Assembly (NCBI RefSeq): GCF_010727325.1
Contig: NZ_AP022565.1
Location: 868,001 to 932,000, forward strand
Direction: 5' to 3'
DNA: 64,000 bases
Source: Mycolicibacterium alvei
GTDB taxonomy: Bacteria; Actinomycetota; Actinomycetes; Mycobacteriales; Mycobacteriaceae
The position numbers and the translations under genes are program-made. Positions 7,783 to 16,670 of the stretch are shown here, piece after piece. How positions within the stretch are numbered: the stretch's first letter is position 1; each line of letters begins with the position of its first letter. Below the pieces are notes generated by a model that had not been told where the DNA came from, did not search any database, and was given only the letters and a program-made list of their open reading frames with translations.

Positions 7783-8808
7783 ATGACTGACGCCGCACAT
7801 CGCCAGAACCGCCAGATCCTGTTGCGCCGCCGCCCGGATGGGCTGGTCTCCCCCGATGACACGGAGATGGTGACCACATCCGCTCCGGTCCCCGCCGACG
7901 GTGAGGCACTGCTGCGGACGACGTATGTGGGTATCGATGCCGCCGCGCGCACCTGGCTGGACGGCGAACCCGGCTACCTACCGGCCCTCGAATTGGGCGA
8001 GGTCGTCCGGGCGGCCGGTATCGGTGAAGTTGTCGAATCACATTGTGACGCCTACAAAGTCGGCGATATGGTCACCACCTTGACCGGATTGCAGGACTAC
8101 GCGATCATCCGCGACGACCTGTTCAGTACGCCGGTGGTCGGTTACACCGATCCGCTCGCGGTGATGTCGATCTACGGTCCGACGGGCGCCACCGCGTACT
8201 TCGGCATGAAGGGTGTCGGCAAACCACAAGCCGGTGAGACCGTCGTGGTGTCGGCGGCCGCCGGTGCCACCGGGTCGGTCGCCGGCCAGATCGCCAAGAT
8301 CGCCGGTGCCCGGGTGGTCGGTATCGCGGGTGGCTCCGAGAAATGCCGGGTCGTGGTCGAGGATTTCGGCTTCGACGCGTGCGTCGACTACAAGGCCGGC
8401 GACCTGACCGCCGCGCTCAGAGATACGTGCCCGGGCGGCATCGACGTCTACTTCGACAACGTCGGTGGGGACGTCCTCAACGCCGTGCTGGCCAACCTGG
8501 CCCACAAGGCCCGCGTGGTGATGTGCGGCATCATCTCCAGCTATCTCAACGGCGATCACCCGGGCCCGTCCAACTACGTCAACCTGCTCGCCACATCCTC
8601 GACGATGCAGGGCTTCATCGCACTCGAGGAGTGGGCACACTTCGATGAGGCCTTCGCCGCCCTGAGCGAATGGGAGCAACAAGGTCTGCTCGTCCATCGT
8701 GAAACCGTCTACGAGGGACTCGAATCCAGTATCGACGCCCTCAACGGACTGTTCACCGGCGCCAACATCGGCAAGATGCTGGTGAAGATCAACGAGTCGG
8801 GAAGCTGA
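7783..8808 (+). CDS. MDR-family NADP-dependent oxidoreductase
   Basis: A 341-residue zinc-independent medium-chain reductase of the leukotriene B4 dehydrogenase / CurA branch, which reduces carbon-carbon double bonds of enones with NADPH. The nucleotide-binding motif AAAGATGSVAGQIAKIAGA lies near residues 160-180, with DNVGGDVLN and RVVMCGIISSY of the same family downstream. The catalytic zinc cysteines of true alcohol dehydrogenases are absent. A GGGAGACGTGA site precedes ATG 7783. Three bases separate it from the next gene at 8812, so the two are translationally linked and probably act in one pathway under the divergent TetR. Confidence 0.85.
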   Translation: MTDAAHRQNRQILLRRRPDGLVSPDDTEMVTTSAPVPADGEALLRTTYVGIDAAARTWLDGEPGYLPALELGEVVRAAGIGEVVESHCDAYKVGDMVTTLTGLQDYAIIRDDLFSTPVVGYTDPLAVMSIYGPTGATAYFGMKGVGKPQAGETVVVSAAAGATGSVAGQIAKIAGARVVGIAGGSEKCRVVVEDFGFDACVDYKAGDLTAALRDTCPGGIDVYFDNVGGDVLNAVLANLAHKARVVMCGIISSYLNGDHPGPSNYVNLLATSSTMQGFIALEEWAHFDEAFAALSEWEQQGLLVHRETVYEGLESSIDALNGLFTGANIGKMLVKINESGS

Positions 8809-8811
8809 CCC

Positions 8812-9930
8812 GTGCTGACGCCGTTCGACGACTATCCGATTCACGCCTCGGCTGATCCGGTCGCCACACCGGTGAGTGCTGACCCCAACCACTACGACCG
8901 CTACTGGTTCAACGGTCATCAGCGCGACGGCGAGTTCTACTTCGGTGCGGCGATGGGCCACTACCCGGTTCGCGGGATCATCGATGCCGCCTTCAGCCTG
9001 GTCAAGGACGGCGTGGAACATTCGGTGTTCGCCTCAGGGGCCATGCCGCTGGACCGTTCGGCGACCATCGGCCCGTTCCGCATCGAGGTTGTCGAATCGC
9101 TGCGCACCATCCGCTACATCGTCGATTCCAACGAGCACGGCATCTCCTGCGATCTGACCTTCCGCGCCACCACCGTCGCCATCGAGGAACCGCGCCAACA
9201 GCGGCGTACCGCCGAAGGCATCGTGCTGACCGATCACACCCGGCTCACCCAGTGGGGATCCTGGGAAGGAACGATCTGTGTCGACGGTGAGGATCTGACC
9301 GTCGAAGCCGGCGCGGTTCCCGGAACCCGCGACCGGTCCTGGGGAGTCCGGCCCATCGGTGAGCAGGTGCCTGTGCTCCGCGAGCCGATGCCGTTCCAGG
9401 TGTTCTGGCTCTGGGCACCTTTACATTTCGGTGATCGATTCACGCACTACGCCTTTCATGAGCACGAAGACGGCCGCCGGTGGTTGGAGACGGCCCAGAT
9501 TCTCGACCCGATACCGGCGGGCGCCTCTCCGTGCAGCCGGGTCGGTGTACGCGAGTGCTACGACATCGGCTATGAACTCGAGTGGGAACCGGGAAGACGC
9601 GAGATCCGGCGGGCTCACCTGTGGTTCACCGATCCCATCGAAGGCGAAACCCATATCGAGGTCGAGAAGCTGTTCACCTTCCGGATGCGCGGGCTCGGCT
9701 ACTGGCATCCGCAGTGGGGACACGGTTCCAATCATGGACAGTTCGAGATCGGCCGGGAGTCCATCGATCTCGACGACTTCGATCCCATCGACTTCTCTTC
9801 GATTCACCTGCAGAACGTCGTCAAAGCCACCATGGGTGATCGCACCGGAATCGGTGTGGTCGAGCAGATCGCGATCGGACCACATACACCGTCAGGGCTC
9901 ACGGGATTCATCGACGGCTACCAACCCTGA
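8812..9930 (+). CDS. Conserved protein, lipocalin-like (CrtC-like) fold likely
   Basis: A 372-residue soluble protein rich in beta-strands with many Trp/Tyr/His/Asp residues, for example HYDRYWFNGHQRDGEFYF, VPGTRDRSWGVRP, FWLWAPLHFGDRF and GLGYWHPQWGHGSNHG. The pattern of paired aromatic strands resembles the lipocalin-like fold of hydroxyneurosporene synthase relatives and uncharacterised actinobacterial proteins of that type. I cannot name a reaction. The GTG start is 3 bases after the reductase stop, so the pair is co-translated. The context suggests it binds or isomerises a hydrophobic enone-type substrate of that reductase (inference). Confidence 0.6.
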   Translation: MLTPFDDYPIHASADPVATPVSADPNHYDRYWFNGHQRDGEFYFGAAMGHYPVRGIIDAAFSLVKDGVEHSVFASGAMPLDRSATIGPFRIEVVESLRTIRYIVDSNEHGISCDLTFRATTVAIEEPRQQRRTAEGIVLTDHTRLTQWGSWEGTICVDGEDLTVEAGAVPGTRDRSWGVRPIGEQVPVLREPMPFQVFWLWAPLHFGDRFTHYAFHEHEDGRRWLETAQILDPIPAGASPCSRVGVRECYDIGYELEWEPGRREIRRAHLWFTDPIEGETHIEVEKLFTFRMRGLGYWHPQWGHGSNHGQFEIGRESIDLDDFDPIDFSSIHLQNVVKATMGDRTGIGVVEQIAIGPHTPSGLTGFIDGYQP

Positions 9931-9960
9931 GGCTGCGGTGTGGAAATGAGCAACCAACCA

Positions 9961-11262
9961 TCAGAAATTCCCGTCCAGGAACTCCGCGTACGCCGGCAGA
10001 TCGAGTTGGCCGTGACCTGACAGCCCGATGACGACCACCTGCTCGGCCGGATCGTCGGCGACGTGCTGGGCAGCGGCCGCAATCGCGTGGGTGGATTCCG
10101 GCGCCGGGACGATGCCCTGAGTCCGCGCGAACAGCACACCCGCGGAGAACGCGTCATGCTGACCGACGGCGATTCCCTCGACCAGTCCCAGTTCGACGGT
10201 ATGGCTGAGTGCCGGCGCCATGCCGTGGTAGCGCAGTCCACCCGCATGGATCGGGTCCGGCACGAAATCCATTCCGAGCGTGTGCATCTTGAGCAGCGGG
10301 GTCAGGCCCGCCACATCACCGTGGTCGTAGCGGTACTCCCCCTGCGTGATCGACGGGCACGCGGTCGGCTCTGCAGCCACCACCTTCGGATTGGACCGTC
10401 CGTGAATCTTCTCGCGCAGGAACGGGAACGCCAGCCCGGCGAGGTTGGAACCACCACCGGCACAGCCGAACACAACGTCGGCACCGTTCGGCTCGACGGC
10501 GGCGAGCTGCGCCACGGCCTCCTGGCCGATCACGCTCTGGTGCAGCACCACGTGGTTCAGCACGCTGCCCAGCGCGTAGCGGGTGTCGGGATCGCCGGCC
10601 GCGACCTCGACCGCCTCACTGACGGCCATCCCGAGACTGCCGGTGGTGTTCGGGGTCGCTGCGAGGATCGCGCGCCCCGCGGCGGTGAGATTCGAGGGAC
10701 TTGAGTGCACGGTGCCGCCGTACGTCCGAATCAGGTGACCGCGGTACGGCTTCGACTCGTAGGACGCACGCACCTGCCAAACCTCGATCTCGAGACCGAA
10801 CTGGGCCCCGGCGAACGCCAGCGCGCTACCCCACTGCCCGGCGCCGGTCTCCGTCGTCAGCTTTCGAACCCCGTCGATGCTGTTGTAATAGGCTTGCGCC
10901 ACAGCCGAATTGGTCTTGTGGCTGCCGACCGGGCTGACACCCTCGTATTTGATGTAGATATGGGCACCGGTGTTGAGTGCCTGCTCGAAGCGCCGGGCCC
11001 GGATCAACGGGGACGGTCGCCACATCGAGTAGATCTCCCGCACCGCATCCGGGATCGCAAAGTAGGGCTCGGTGGACACTTCCTGCGCGATCAACCCGCT
11101 CGGGAACAGCGCAGCAAGGTCGTCCGGGCCGACCGGCTCCTTGGTCCCTGGGTGCAGATGCGGCGGGATCGGCTGATCGAGTTCGGCCGGCAGGTTGTAC
11201 CAGTGCGTCGGCACCTCGACCGTGACCAGATCGGGATGGGCGGCGTCGGCGGGCAGCGTCAT
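9961..11262 (-). CDS. TrpB2-type tryptophan synthase beta-like protein
   Basis: A 433-residue PLP-dependent enzyme of the TrpB2 group, longer than canonical TrpB (~400 aa). The PLP lysine is in SPVGSHKTNSA near residue 115. GAGQWGSALAFAGAQFGLEI, the glycine-rich phosphate loop FGCAGGGSNLAGLAF and the TrpB2-typical GGLRYHGMAPALS follow. TrpB2 enzymes make tryptophan from indole and serine, or dehydrate phosphoserine-type substrates, without a bound alpha subunit. No trpA is nearby. ATG 11262 overlaps the stop of the rhomboid-like gene by 4 bases (ATGA), which sets this start and indicates translational coupling. Confidence 0.87.
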   Translation of the reverse strand: MTLPADAAHPDLVTVEVPTHWYNLPAELDQPIPPHLHPGTKEPVGPDDLAALFPSGLIAQEVSTEPYFAIPDAVREIYSMWRPSPLIRARRFEQALNTGAHIYIKYEGVSPVGSHKTNSAVAQAYYNSIDGVRKLTTETGAGQWGSALAFAGAQFGLEIEVWQVRASYESKPYRGHLIRTYGGTVHSSPSNLTAAGRAILAATPNTTGSLGMAVSEAVEVAAGDPDTRYALGSVLNHVVLHQSVIGQEAVAQLAAVEPNGADVVFGCAGGGSNLAGLAFPFLREKIHGRSNPKVVAAEPTACPSITQGEYRYDHGDVAGLTPLLKMHTLGMDFVPDPIHAGGLRYHGMAPALSHTVELGLVEGIAVGQHDAFSAGVLFARTQGIVPAPESTHAIAAAAQHVADDPAEQVVVIGLSGHGQLDLPAYAEFLDGNF

Positions 11263-12053
11263 GCGGCCACTGTAGCCAGGTCGGCGCTGACGCTCGCCGG
11301 CCTGGCGAACCAGCGCCCCCGAGCCCACGTGGCAATCAGTGCGACGGCCACACCCGCGGGCAGCGCAATCGGCGCCACCTGCGGCGAAACTCCGACGAGT
11401 AGCAGCAGTCCAAACGCGATACCGATCGCCAGCAAGGACAGCCGGGGCGGCGTCCAATGCGAATCAGAGCTGAACCGGATCGACAACAGAATCCCCAGTA
11501 TCAAGGCGACAGCGTGGCCGGCGGCGGCGAAATCTGACCCCGCAACCGTGACCACCAGGGCAATGGTGGTCCAACCGCCGATCCAACCCGGGCGCCACCG
11601 GGCCGGTATCGCCGCGGTCAGGGTGCCGAGGACGGCGAGAGCGCCGTAGCTCAACCCCACATCGTTGGCGTGTGCCACAGAGATGGGCAGCCAGCCGAGT
11701 TTGATCGCGGTGGCCAGTCCGGCCGCCACGACCAGGGTGGCCCCGATGTGGCCGAGCGCGAATGCCTGGATCAACCGCGTGCTGCGCCAGTGCAGCTCTG
11801 CCAACGCGAGCAGGCACACCAGGCCGGGCAGCAGCAGATATGTATATCCCTCGGCAGTGACGAAGGCGCTGCCGAGGAGTGTTCCCAGATTGCCCCGCCC
11901 AAGGTTCTCCAGGTTGGTGCTCAGCTGGCCGACCACACGGTCCTGCGCCTGGGGCCCGAGGAGCAGCAGCAGCGACGCGATCACGAACAGTGCCGTCGCG
12001 TACGTCAGGGTGACTCGGACCCGGACCAGACTGGAGAAAAATCGCGACAACAT
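11259..12053 (-). CDS. Rhomboid-like integral membrane protein
   Basis: A 264-residue protein with about 6-7 membrane segments. The middle holds rhomboid-like features: FALGHIGATL, then DVGLSYGALAVLG with a Ser in the position of the catalytic GxSx serine, and GHAVALILG with the partner His. The usual GASG is replaced by LSYG. It may be an active intramembrane serine protease of divergent type or an inactive relative. Its stop overlaps the TrpB2-like start, so the two are one transcription unit. A C-terminal basic tail follows the last helix. Confidence 0.7.
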   Translation of the reverse strand: MLSRFFSSLVRVRVTLTYATALFVIASLLLLLGPQAQDRVVGQLSTNLENLGRGNLGTLLGSAFVTAEGYTYLLLPGLVCLLALAELHWRSTRLIQAFALGHIGATLVVAAGLATAIKLGWLPISVAHANDVGLSYGALAVLGTLTAAIPARWRPGWIGGWTTIALVVTVAGSDFAAAGHAVALILGILLSIRFSSDSHWTPPRLSLLAIGIAFGLLLLVGVSPQVAPIALPAGVAVALIATWARGRWFARPASVSADLATVAA

Positions 12054-12079
12054 CTCGGTCCAGCATACCGTCGGTGCGA

Positions 12080-13504
12080 CTACCGAAACGCGCTGGTCAA
12101 TTGCGTCGGACGGTGTGGAGCGAGTTCCAAAGTCAGCAATGCGGCCGCCGCGGGAAGGATATCGACCAGTGGCAGCAACACGTAGCGCCGCTCGCCCAAC
12201 GCGTCGAACTTCCGGACGTAGCGATACAGCGATTCCAGCTTGATGAGCCGGTCGCCGACGTGTGCCAGGGTCCGCACTGCCCGCACGCCGACCTCATCGC
12301 GGTGGTCTCCCCCGAAGAGATCGGGGAACGGCGCGAAGGCCAGCGAGATGCGCTCTCCCCCGTGCAGTTGGGCCCAGGTGATCATGTCGACGGTCAGCCG
12401 CTCGTCGATCCCGTTGGGTGCGCCCGAGCGGCGCCACGGCAGGTCAAGGCTCAGCTCGGTGCCGCCACCTGCGCTGGCGTAACGCTGGAATGCCTGTATC
12501 CGTCCATCACGATCACGTGCGTAGATCAGCCACACACCCGGGTAGCGGCCGGTCAGGGCACCACCGAGCATCATCGAGAACCCTCGTTCAGAACTGACCG
12601 CCTTGCCCGACTGCCGCATCACGTCGAGGAGTTCGGCCCGCAGCGCACTATCGACATCGGATTCGGCGACCACCTCCGTGGTGATCCCGGCGTTACGGGT
12701 CCGCTGGACCGCCTGCCTGAGATTGCGCATGCGCCGGCCGACGAGATCGAAACCGCTGACTTCCACCACGACGTCACGCCCGATCGGAATGGCCCGCAAC
12801 CTGTCGCCGGTCACAGCCCGGCTACTCCACAACGTCAACAGACTCTCCGAGGCGCCCAGCACGACGATTCGCCATCCCCGAGTCCGGCACAGGGTGGTAA
12901 AGGCAGCGACCACCTCCGGGTGGCGGGTCCGGTTACCGATCGGATCGCCGCTGACCACCGCCAACCCGGCCAGGGAGCGGTAGGCCAATGCGGCCGTGCC
13001 ATCCGCGGAGAACACGTAGCTCTTGCCCGCAGCCATCGCGAACGGCGCCAGCGGATCACCTTTTGTTTCGTTGACCAGCGATGACACCGCGGGTAGCGCG
13101 TCTGGTTGCGCTATCGACGCCCTCGGCCTGACCAACATCGCCGCGGCGAGTACCAGGCAGATCCACCCGTCCGCCGGGTGACCGATCACCACGGCGACCG
13201 CCCCGAGCAACACGGCCGCCGCCGCGGTGGCGCCGTGGGCCACGGTCATCGGGCGCCCTAGAAGCAGACCGTGCAGCAGAACCGTCGCGGCCAATGACAC
13301 CGCGATCAGACTCATCAGCGCCGACTCGTGACCGATCCGTCCCGTGCCGTGGTCGACGACCAGTGCTGCCACGCTGCCCGCGAAGGTCAGCATCACCACG
13401 CCGCGCAGAAAGTGCAGCCGTAGCCTGCGGTGCGCGTCGACACCGGCAGCATTCGCCGTCACGCCGGTAGGTGGGCGTGAGGCCGGTGCCGGTGACGGAG
13501 TCAC
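12080..13504 (-). CDS. DUF2156 phosphatidylglycerol lysyltransferase-type membrane protein
   Basis: A 474-residue protein. About 4-5 membrane helices fill residues 25-140, followed by a cytoplasmic DUF2156 (MprF C-terminal, GNAT-like) domain with FAMAAGKSYVFSADGTAALA, VVSGDPIGNRTRHPEVVAAF and RMRNLRQAVQRTRNAG. MprF-type enzymes move lysine or alanine from tRNA to phosphatidylglycerol. In mycobacteria LysX does this and also has a lysyl-tRNA synthetase domain, which is missing here. It is therefore a short relative whose activity is not certain. GTG 13504 follows GGGGAG, and the frame upstream is not protein-like. Confidence 0.75.
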   Translation of the reverse strand: MTPSPAPASRPPTGVTANAAGVDAHRRLRLHFLRGVVMLTFAGSVAALVVDHGTGRIGHESALMSLIAVSLAATVLLHGLLLGRPMTVAHGATAAAAVLLGAVAVVIGHPADGWICLVLAAAMLVRPRASIAQPDALPAVSSLVNETKGDPLAPFAMAAGKSYVFSADGTAALAYRSLAGLAVVSGDPIGNRTRHPEVVAAFTTLCRTRGWRIVVLGASESLLTLWSSRAVTGDRLRAIPIGRDVVVEVSGFDLVGRRMRNLRQAVQRTRNAGITTEVVAESDVDSALRAELLDVMRQSGKAVSSERGFSMMLGGALTGRYPGVWLIYARDRDGRIQAFQRYASAGGGTELSLDLPWRRSGAPNGIDERLTVDMITWAQLHGGERISLAFAPFPDLFGGDHRDEVGVRAVRTLAHVGDRLIKLESLYRYVRKFDALGERRYVLLPLVDILPAAAALLTLELAPHRPTQLTSAFR

Positions 13505-13750
13505 ATCTATGTCTCCCCGTGCTGCCCAAAGGAATGGATCTTTCCCTCTGTCACCAATATACGAACCGGAACCGAATCCCGCAGACGTTCCGTTTGCAGC
13601 CGGATGATTCGTAGGAGTCGTTACGCGAGAGCAGGTTTCAGCGGTACGGCTCCGCGCCGCGTCACCGTCCTGGGCTTCTACCGGGCGCGATGTTCCATGA
13701 GGTGGGACCGCCGAGGATCCTGCCCTCAGGCAACCCGTAGGTTGGTCGCC

Positions 13751-14596
13751 ATGACCGAGCTGGAACTGAAGCAGATCGACACCTCCGCCGGAGTGCTGCG
13801 GTATTTCGACACTGGCGACGGACCGGCACTGCTGTTCCTGCACGGCTCTGGCCCCGGAGTCACCGGTTGGCGCAACTTCCAGGGAATTCTGCCCACCTTT
13901 TCCCAGCAGTTCCGTTGTCTCATCCTGGAATTCCCTGGATTCGGGGTCACCGATGACATTGGCGGCCACCCCATGATCACCGCCCAGGGCGTGGTCGGAC
14001 CCTTCGTGGATGCCCTCGGTATCGACCGCGTCCACATCGTCGGCAACTCCATGGGCGGCGGCGTCGGGATCAACTTCGCCATCCGTCACCCCGACCGTAT
14101 CGGCAAGCTCGTCACCATCGGGGGAATCGGCACCAACCTGTTCAGCCCGGGCCCCAGCGAGGGCATCCGGTTGCTGCAGGAGTTCACCGAAGACCCGACC
14201 CGCCAACGCCTGATCGACTGGCTGAACTCAATGGTCTACGACCCGGCGCTGGTAACCGACGAGTTGATCGAACAGCGCTGGGAGTTGGCGACCGACCCCA
14301 CGACGCTTGCTGCTGCCAAACGTATGTACGGCAAGGCGGCCTTTGCGGGAATGATGGCCGCCATGCGGTCGTCCGATGCCCCGATGGCCTGGGCGCAGAT
14401 GCACAAGGTAGCCGCCCCGACGCTGCTGACCTGGGGCCGAGATGACCGGGTCAGCCCCCTCGACATGGCCCTGGTCCCCATGCGAACGATCCCGAACGCC
14501 GAACTGCACGTATTCCCCAACTGTGGGCACTGGGCCATGATCGAGGCGAAAGGAGCCTTCGAGCAGACCGTGCTGGGATTCTTGACCCGCAGCTAG
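13751..14596 (+). CDS. Alpha/beta hydrolase, meta-cleavage-product hydrolase type
   Basis: A 281-residue alpha/beta hydrolase close to the BphD/HsaD group that cleaves carbon-carbon bonds in ring-fission products. The oxyanion loop is HGSGPGVTGW (residues 31-40), the nucleophile is S100 in GNSMGGG, the acid is in TWGRDDRVSP and the base in NCGHWAMIE. All triad residues are present. The HGSGPG loop is the family hallmark. It is separated from the NTF2-like gene at 14721 by 124 bases and has no ring-cleavage dioxygenase beside it, so the exact substrate is open. ATG 13751 has only a weak ribosome binding site. Confidence 0.83.
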   Translation: MTELELKQIDTSAGVLRYFDTGDGPALLFLHGSGPGVTGWRNFQGILPTFSQQFRCLILEFPGFGVTDDIGGHPMITAQGVVGPFVDALGIDRVHIVGNSMGGGVGINFAIRHPDRIGKLVTIGGIGTNLFSPGPSEGIRLLQEFTEDPTRQRLIDWLNSMVYDPALVTDELIEQRWELATDPTTLAAAKRMYGKAAFAGMMAAMRSSDAPMAWAQMHKVAAPTLLTWGRDDRVSPLDMALVPMRTIPNAELHVFPNCGHWAMIEAKGAFEQTVLGFLTRS

Positions 14597-14635
14597 CGTG
14601 CCTGGCGCCGGTATAAATCCATCGTTGAATCTGCG

Positions 14636-14649
14636 ATACAGCTATGTAT
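14636..14649. promoter_or_regulatory. Short inverted repeat before NTF2-like gene
   Basis: ATACA, GCTA, TGTAT form a perfect 5-bp dyad about 70 bases upstream of the start at 14721, in an A/T-rich patch that also includes a -10-like TATATT. It may be a small operator or part of a promoter. The evidence is positional only. Confidence 0.25.
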
Positions 14650-14720
14650 ATTAAGCGTGTGTGCCACGCCAGATGAGCTGCTGGCCGCTCCTATCGCTCC
14701 CCCAATGGAAAAGGATCGCA

Positions 14721-15242
14721 ATGGATCTGGTCGATCGAATCGCCAAGCACCGCCGTATGGCCGAGAGCTACCGGGACAAATACGTACTGCGGAAGGTCCA
14801 GGCAGGCGAGTCCTATGACGAGTGGGAGTTCACCGACGACGCCGTGTACACCTCCCCCTACTTCGTAGCCGGGCAGGAACTTGTCCTCAAGGACGTGGCG
14901 ACGTCCTTCGACGTCGCGGCCACCGTCGAAGCGAAGGCCTACTCGGTGGTCTTCCCGGACTGGAAACCCGTCGACCACAAGTTCTGGCCGGCCGAGAACG
15001 GCCTTGTCATGCGCTACCGCTGGGAAGGCACCACTGCCGACGGCGAGACGATGGGCTTCTACTCGATCAGCTTCATCGACACCAACGAGGACGGCCAGAT
15101 CACCCACTGGTCGACCTACGTCAACGACGAGGAGTACGGGCCTTTCCTGGAGAAGGCGATCGGCGCTCGCGGGCCGTTCCACGGCGACGAGTACATGGAG
15201 GCGCTGGCCCGCCACTTCGAAAAGCACAACCTGACCTGGTGA
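14721..15242 (+). CDS. NTF2-like (SnoaL-type) protein
   Basis: A 173-residue protein of alpha+beta cone type. Helical residues 1-28 are followed by strands with AYSVVFPDWKP, LVMRYRWEGTT and FYSISFIDTNEDGQITHWST, the curved sheet expected of an NTF2/SnoaL-like pocket. Such proteins act as isomerases, dehydratases or small subunits of oxygenases, and none of these can be chosen here. ATG 14721 is preceded by AAAAGGA at 14709. It is similar in architecture to the NTF2-like gene in the Rieske locus at 30673. Confidence 0.65.
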   Translation: MDLVDRIAKHRRMAESYRDKYVLRKVQAGESYDEWEFTDDAVYTSPYFVAGQELVLKDVATSFDVAATVEAKAYSVVFPDWKPVDHKFWPAENGLVMRYRWEGTTADGETMGFYSISFIDTNEDGQITHWSTYVNDEEYGPFLEKAIGARGPFHGDEYMEALARHFEKHNLTW

Positions 15243-15371
15243 GCGGTTTTCATCTCGTTACCGACCACACAGCCCCTCCCCACAGTCAGCGCAGGGCAAA
15301 CACAACCCACCGAAGTAGCTTTGCTCTCCGTGCGGCACCGTCGTCGCACTGGTCAGAAACGGAGTAAAGCA

Positions 15372-15680
15372 ATGCGTTTCAGAAAATCCGTGGGCATATC
15401 GGCGATGGCGGCAGGCATCGGTATGGCCGGGTTACTCGGTCTTGGCATCGGCACCGCCAACGCCGAACCGGGACCTGGCTGCGACCGTCCGGGTGCACCG
15501 CAGTGCGACCGTCATGATGACCGTGGCGCCCGGCCCGGCGACTGGCACGGTCGGGGCATCGACGCGGGGCGACGCGATCATCGACCGTTCGAGTGGAACG
15601 GCCAGCGGGTGACCCCGATGCCTTCCGGTGACGGCCGCGGTTGGGGCTTCTGGTTCCTCGACCGTTGGGTTCCGATGTAG
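15372..15680 (+). CDS. Small secreted protein
   Basis: A 102-residue exported protein. A basic start (MRFRKS), a hydrophobic core and an Ala-x-Ala cleavage site (GTANAEP, after about residue 32) form a Sec signal peptide. The mature ~70 residues are rich in Gly, Arg, Asp and Trp, with two cysteines (GCDRPGAPQCD) that could form a disulphide, and end GWGFWFLDRWVPM. I do not recognise a family; several mycobacteria carry similar short Gly/Arg/Trp secreted proteins. GGAG lies 8 bases before the ATG. A strong hairpin terminator follows at once. Confidence 0.72.
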   Translation: MRFRKSVGISAMAAGIGMAGLLGLGIGTANAEPGPGCDRPGAPQCDRHDDRGARPGDWHGRGIDAGRRDHRPFEWNGQRVTPMPSGDGRGWGFWFLDRWVPM

Positions 15681-15687
15681 CCGATCC

Positions 15688-15729
15688 GATTCCGGTGGGG
15701 CACTCATCCCCTAGTGCCCCAACGGAATC
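15688..15729. terminator. Bidirectional hairpin terminator
   Basis: Arms of 17 bases (15688-15704 and 15713-15729) pair with a single mismatch around an 8-base loop. It lies in the 63-base gap between the stops of two convergent genes (15680 and 15744), so it can end transcription from both sides. There is no U-run, which is usual for mycobacterial terminators. Confidence 0.8.
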
Positions 15730-15743
15730 CGGAATGGGTGCGG

Positions 15744-16610
15744 TCAACGCGGCGTGGAGCAGGCCGCCTTCACCGCACCGTCCATCGCGATGGCCGCAGT
15801 CCAGTTCGCGTGATCTGCGGGCTCGAACTTCGGCAGCTTGTTGGCGTAGTTGTCCACGTACCGGGACTGTGCGCGCAGCAGGCCGGTCAGCAGTGGATCG
15901 GTGGCCTTGTCTGCCAAGCGGCGCAGTTCATCGGCCTCCTGCCGCATGACCGGGATGACCGACATCGTCACCGACCGTTGTTTGCGAGACCAGCGCGCAG
16001 CCGCGACGCGATGATCGGTCTTCGCCCACGCCTGCTGCTTGCCGTCGTACCCGGCGCTGGCCCGTTGCCATTGAGCGCAGACCGCATCCGGCTTCTGTGC
16101 GGCAAATGCCTGAGCGGATTTGCTGCCGGGCTCATCCGTCACCGCTGACGTAACCGCCTCGACAGGAACGGGTTTCGCACTCGACGATGCCGCCTGAGTG
16201 GGGGGGTGCTGATCGTGGCGGCCTGTCGTCGTGACCGCAACCACACCGCCGACGAGCAGTGCGGCCGCGGTGGTCACGCCGACCGTTTTCCAGACCCGTG
16301 TACCGGTCAACCTGACACGCAGCGGCCGGTGACCGGTACCACCCGCGCCGAGTGCCACGTTGAACGCTGCGTCCGGGCGGGCCCGCAACTCGGCGACAGC
16401 CACTTCGACCGCGGCGGTCGGCGTCCCGAGATCGGTGAGCGCCTTGACGAATCGGGCGATCGAGACCAGGTCCCGGGCGTACAGATTCTCCTGCGGTGGT
16501 ATGGCCGGCAGGAACCGCTCTACCAGGTCCTCGCGCAGCTCCGATGCCCGTGCGACTTCGGCTGCGGTCAGCCAGTGCCCCGGAACGTCTTCTACCCCAA
16601 ACCCGGTCAT
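15744..16610 (-). CDS. Membrane-anchored protein with MerR-like N-terminus
   Basis: A 288-residue protein. The N-terminal ~90 residues look like a MerR-type helical unit (HWLTAAEVARASELREDLVE ... LVSIARFVKALTDLGT). One membrane segment follows near residues 115-135 (TVGVTTAAALLVGGVVAV). The ~150-residue part beyond the membrane carries paired cysteines (DAVCAQW, KAACSTPR) and a helical region. It may transmit a signal across the membrane or bind DNA at the membrane. ATG 16610 was chosen over an earlier start at 16670 because homology-like content begins at MTGFGVEDVPGHW. Confidence 0.6.
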   Translation of the reverse strand: MTGFGVEDVPGHWLTAAEVARASELREDLVERFLPAIPPQENLYARDLVSIARFVKALTDLGTPTAAVEVAVAELRARPDAAFNVALGAGGTGHRPLRVRLTGTRVWKTVGVTTAAALLVGGVVAVTTTGRHDQHPPTQAASSSAKPVPVEAVTSAVTDEPGSKSAQAFAAQKPDAVCAQWQRASAGYDGKQQAWAKTDHRVAAARWSRKQRSVTMSVIPVMRQEADELRRLADKATDPLLTGLLRAQSRYVDNYANKLPKFEPADHANWTAAIAMDGAVKAACSTPR

Positions 16611-16670
16611 CGCTTCGCCCCTCGCACCCGCACCTGATGATTGGTACCGGATCCTGTGCACGTTCGGCAA

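Noticed and set aside
12074..13084. 336-codon frame antisense to the DUF2156 gene
   Set aside because: No family-like sequence; the DUF2156 motifs on the minus strand are unmistakable.
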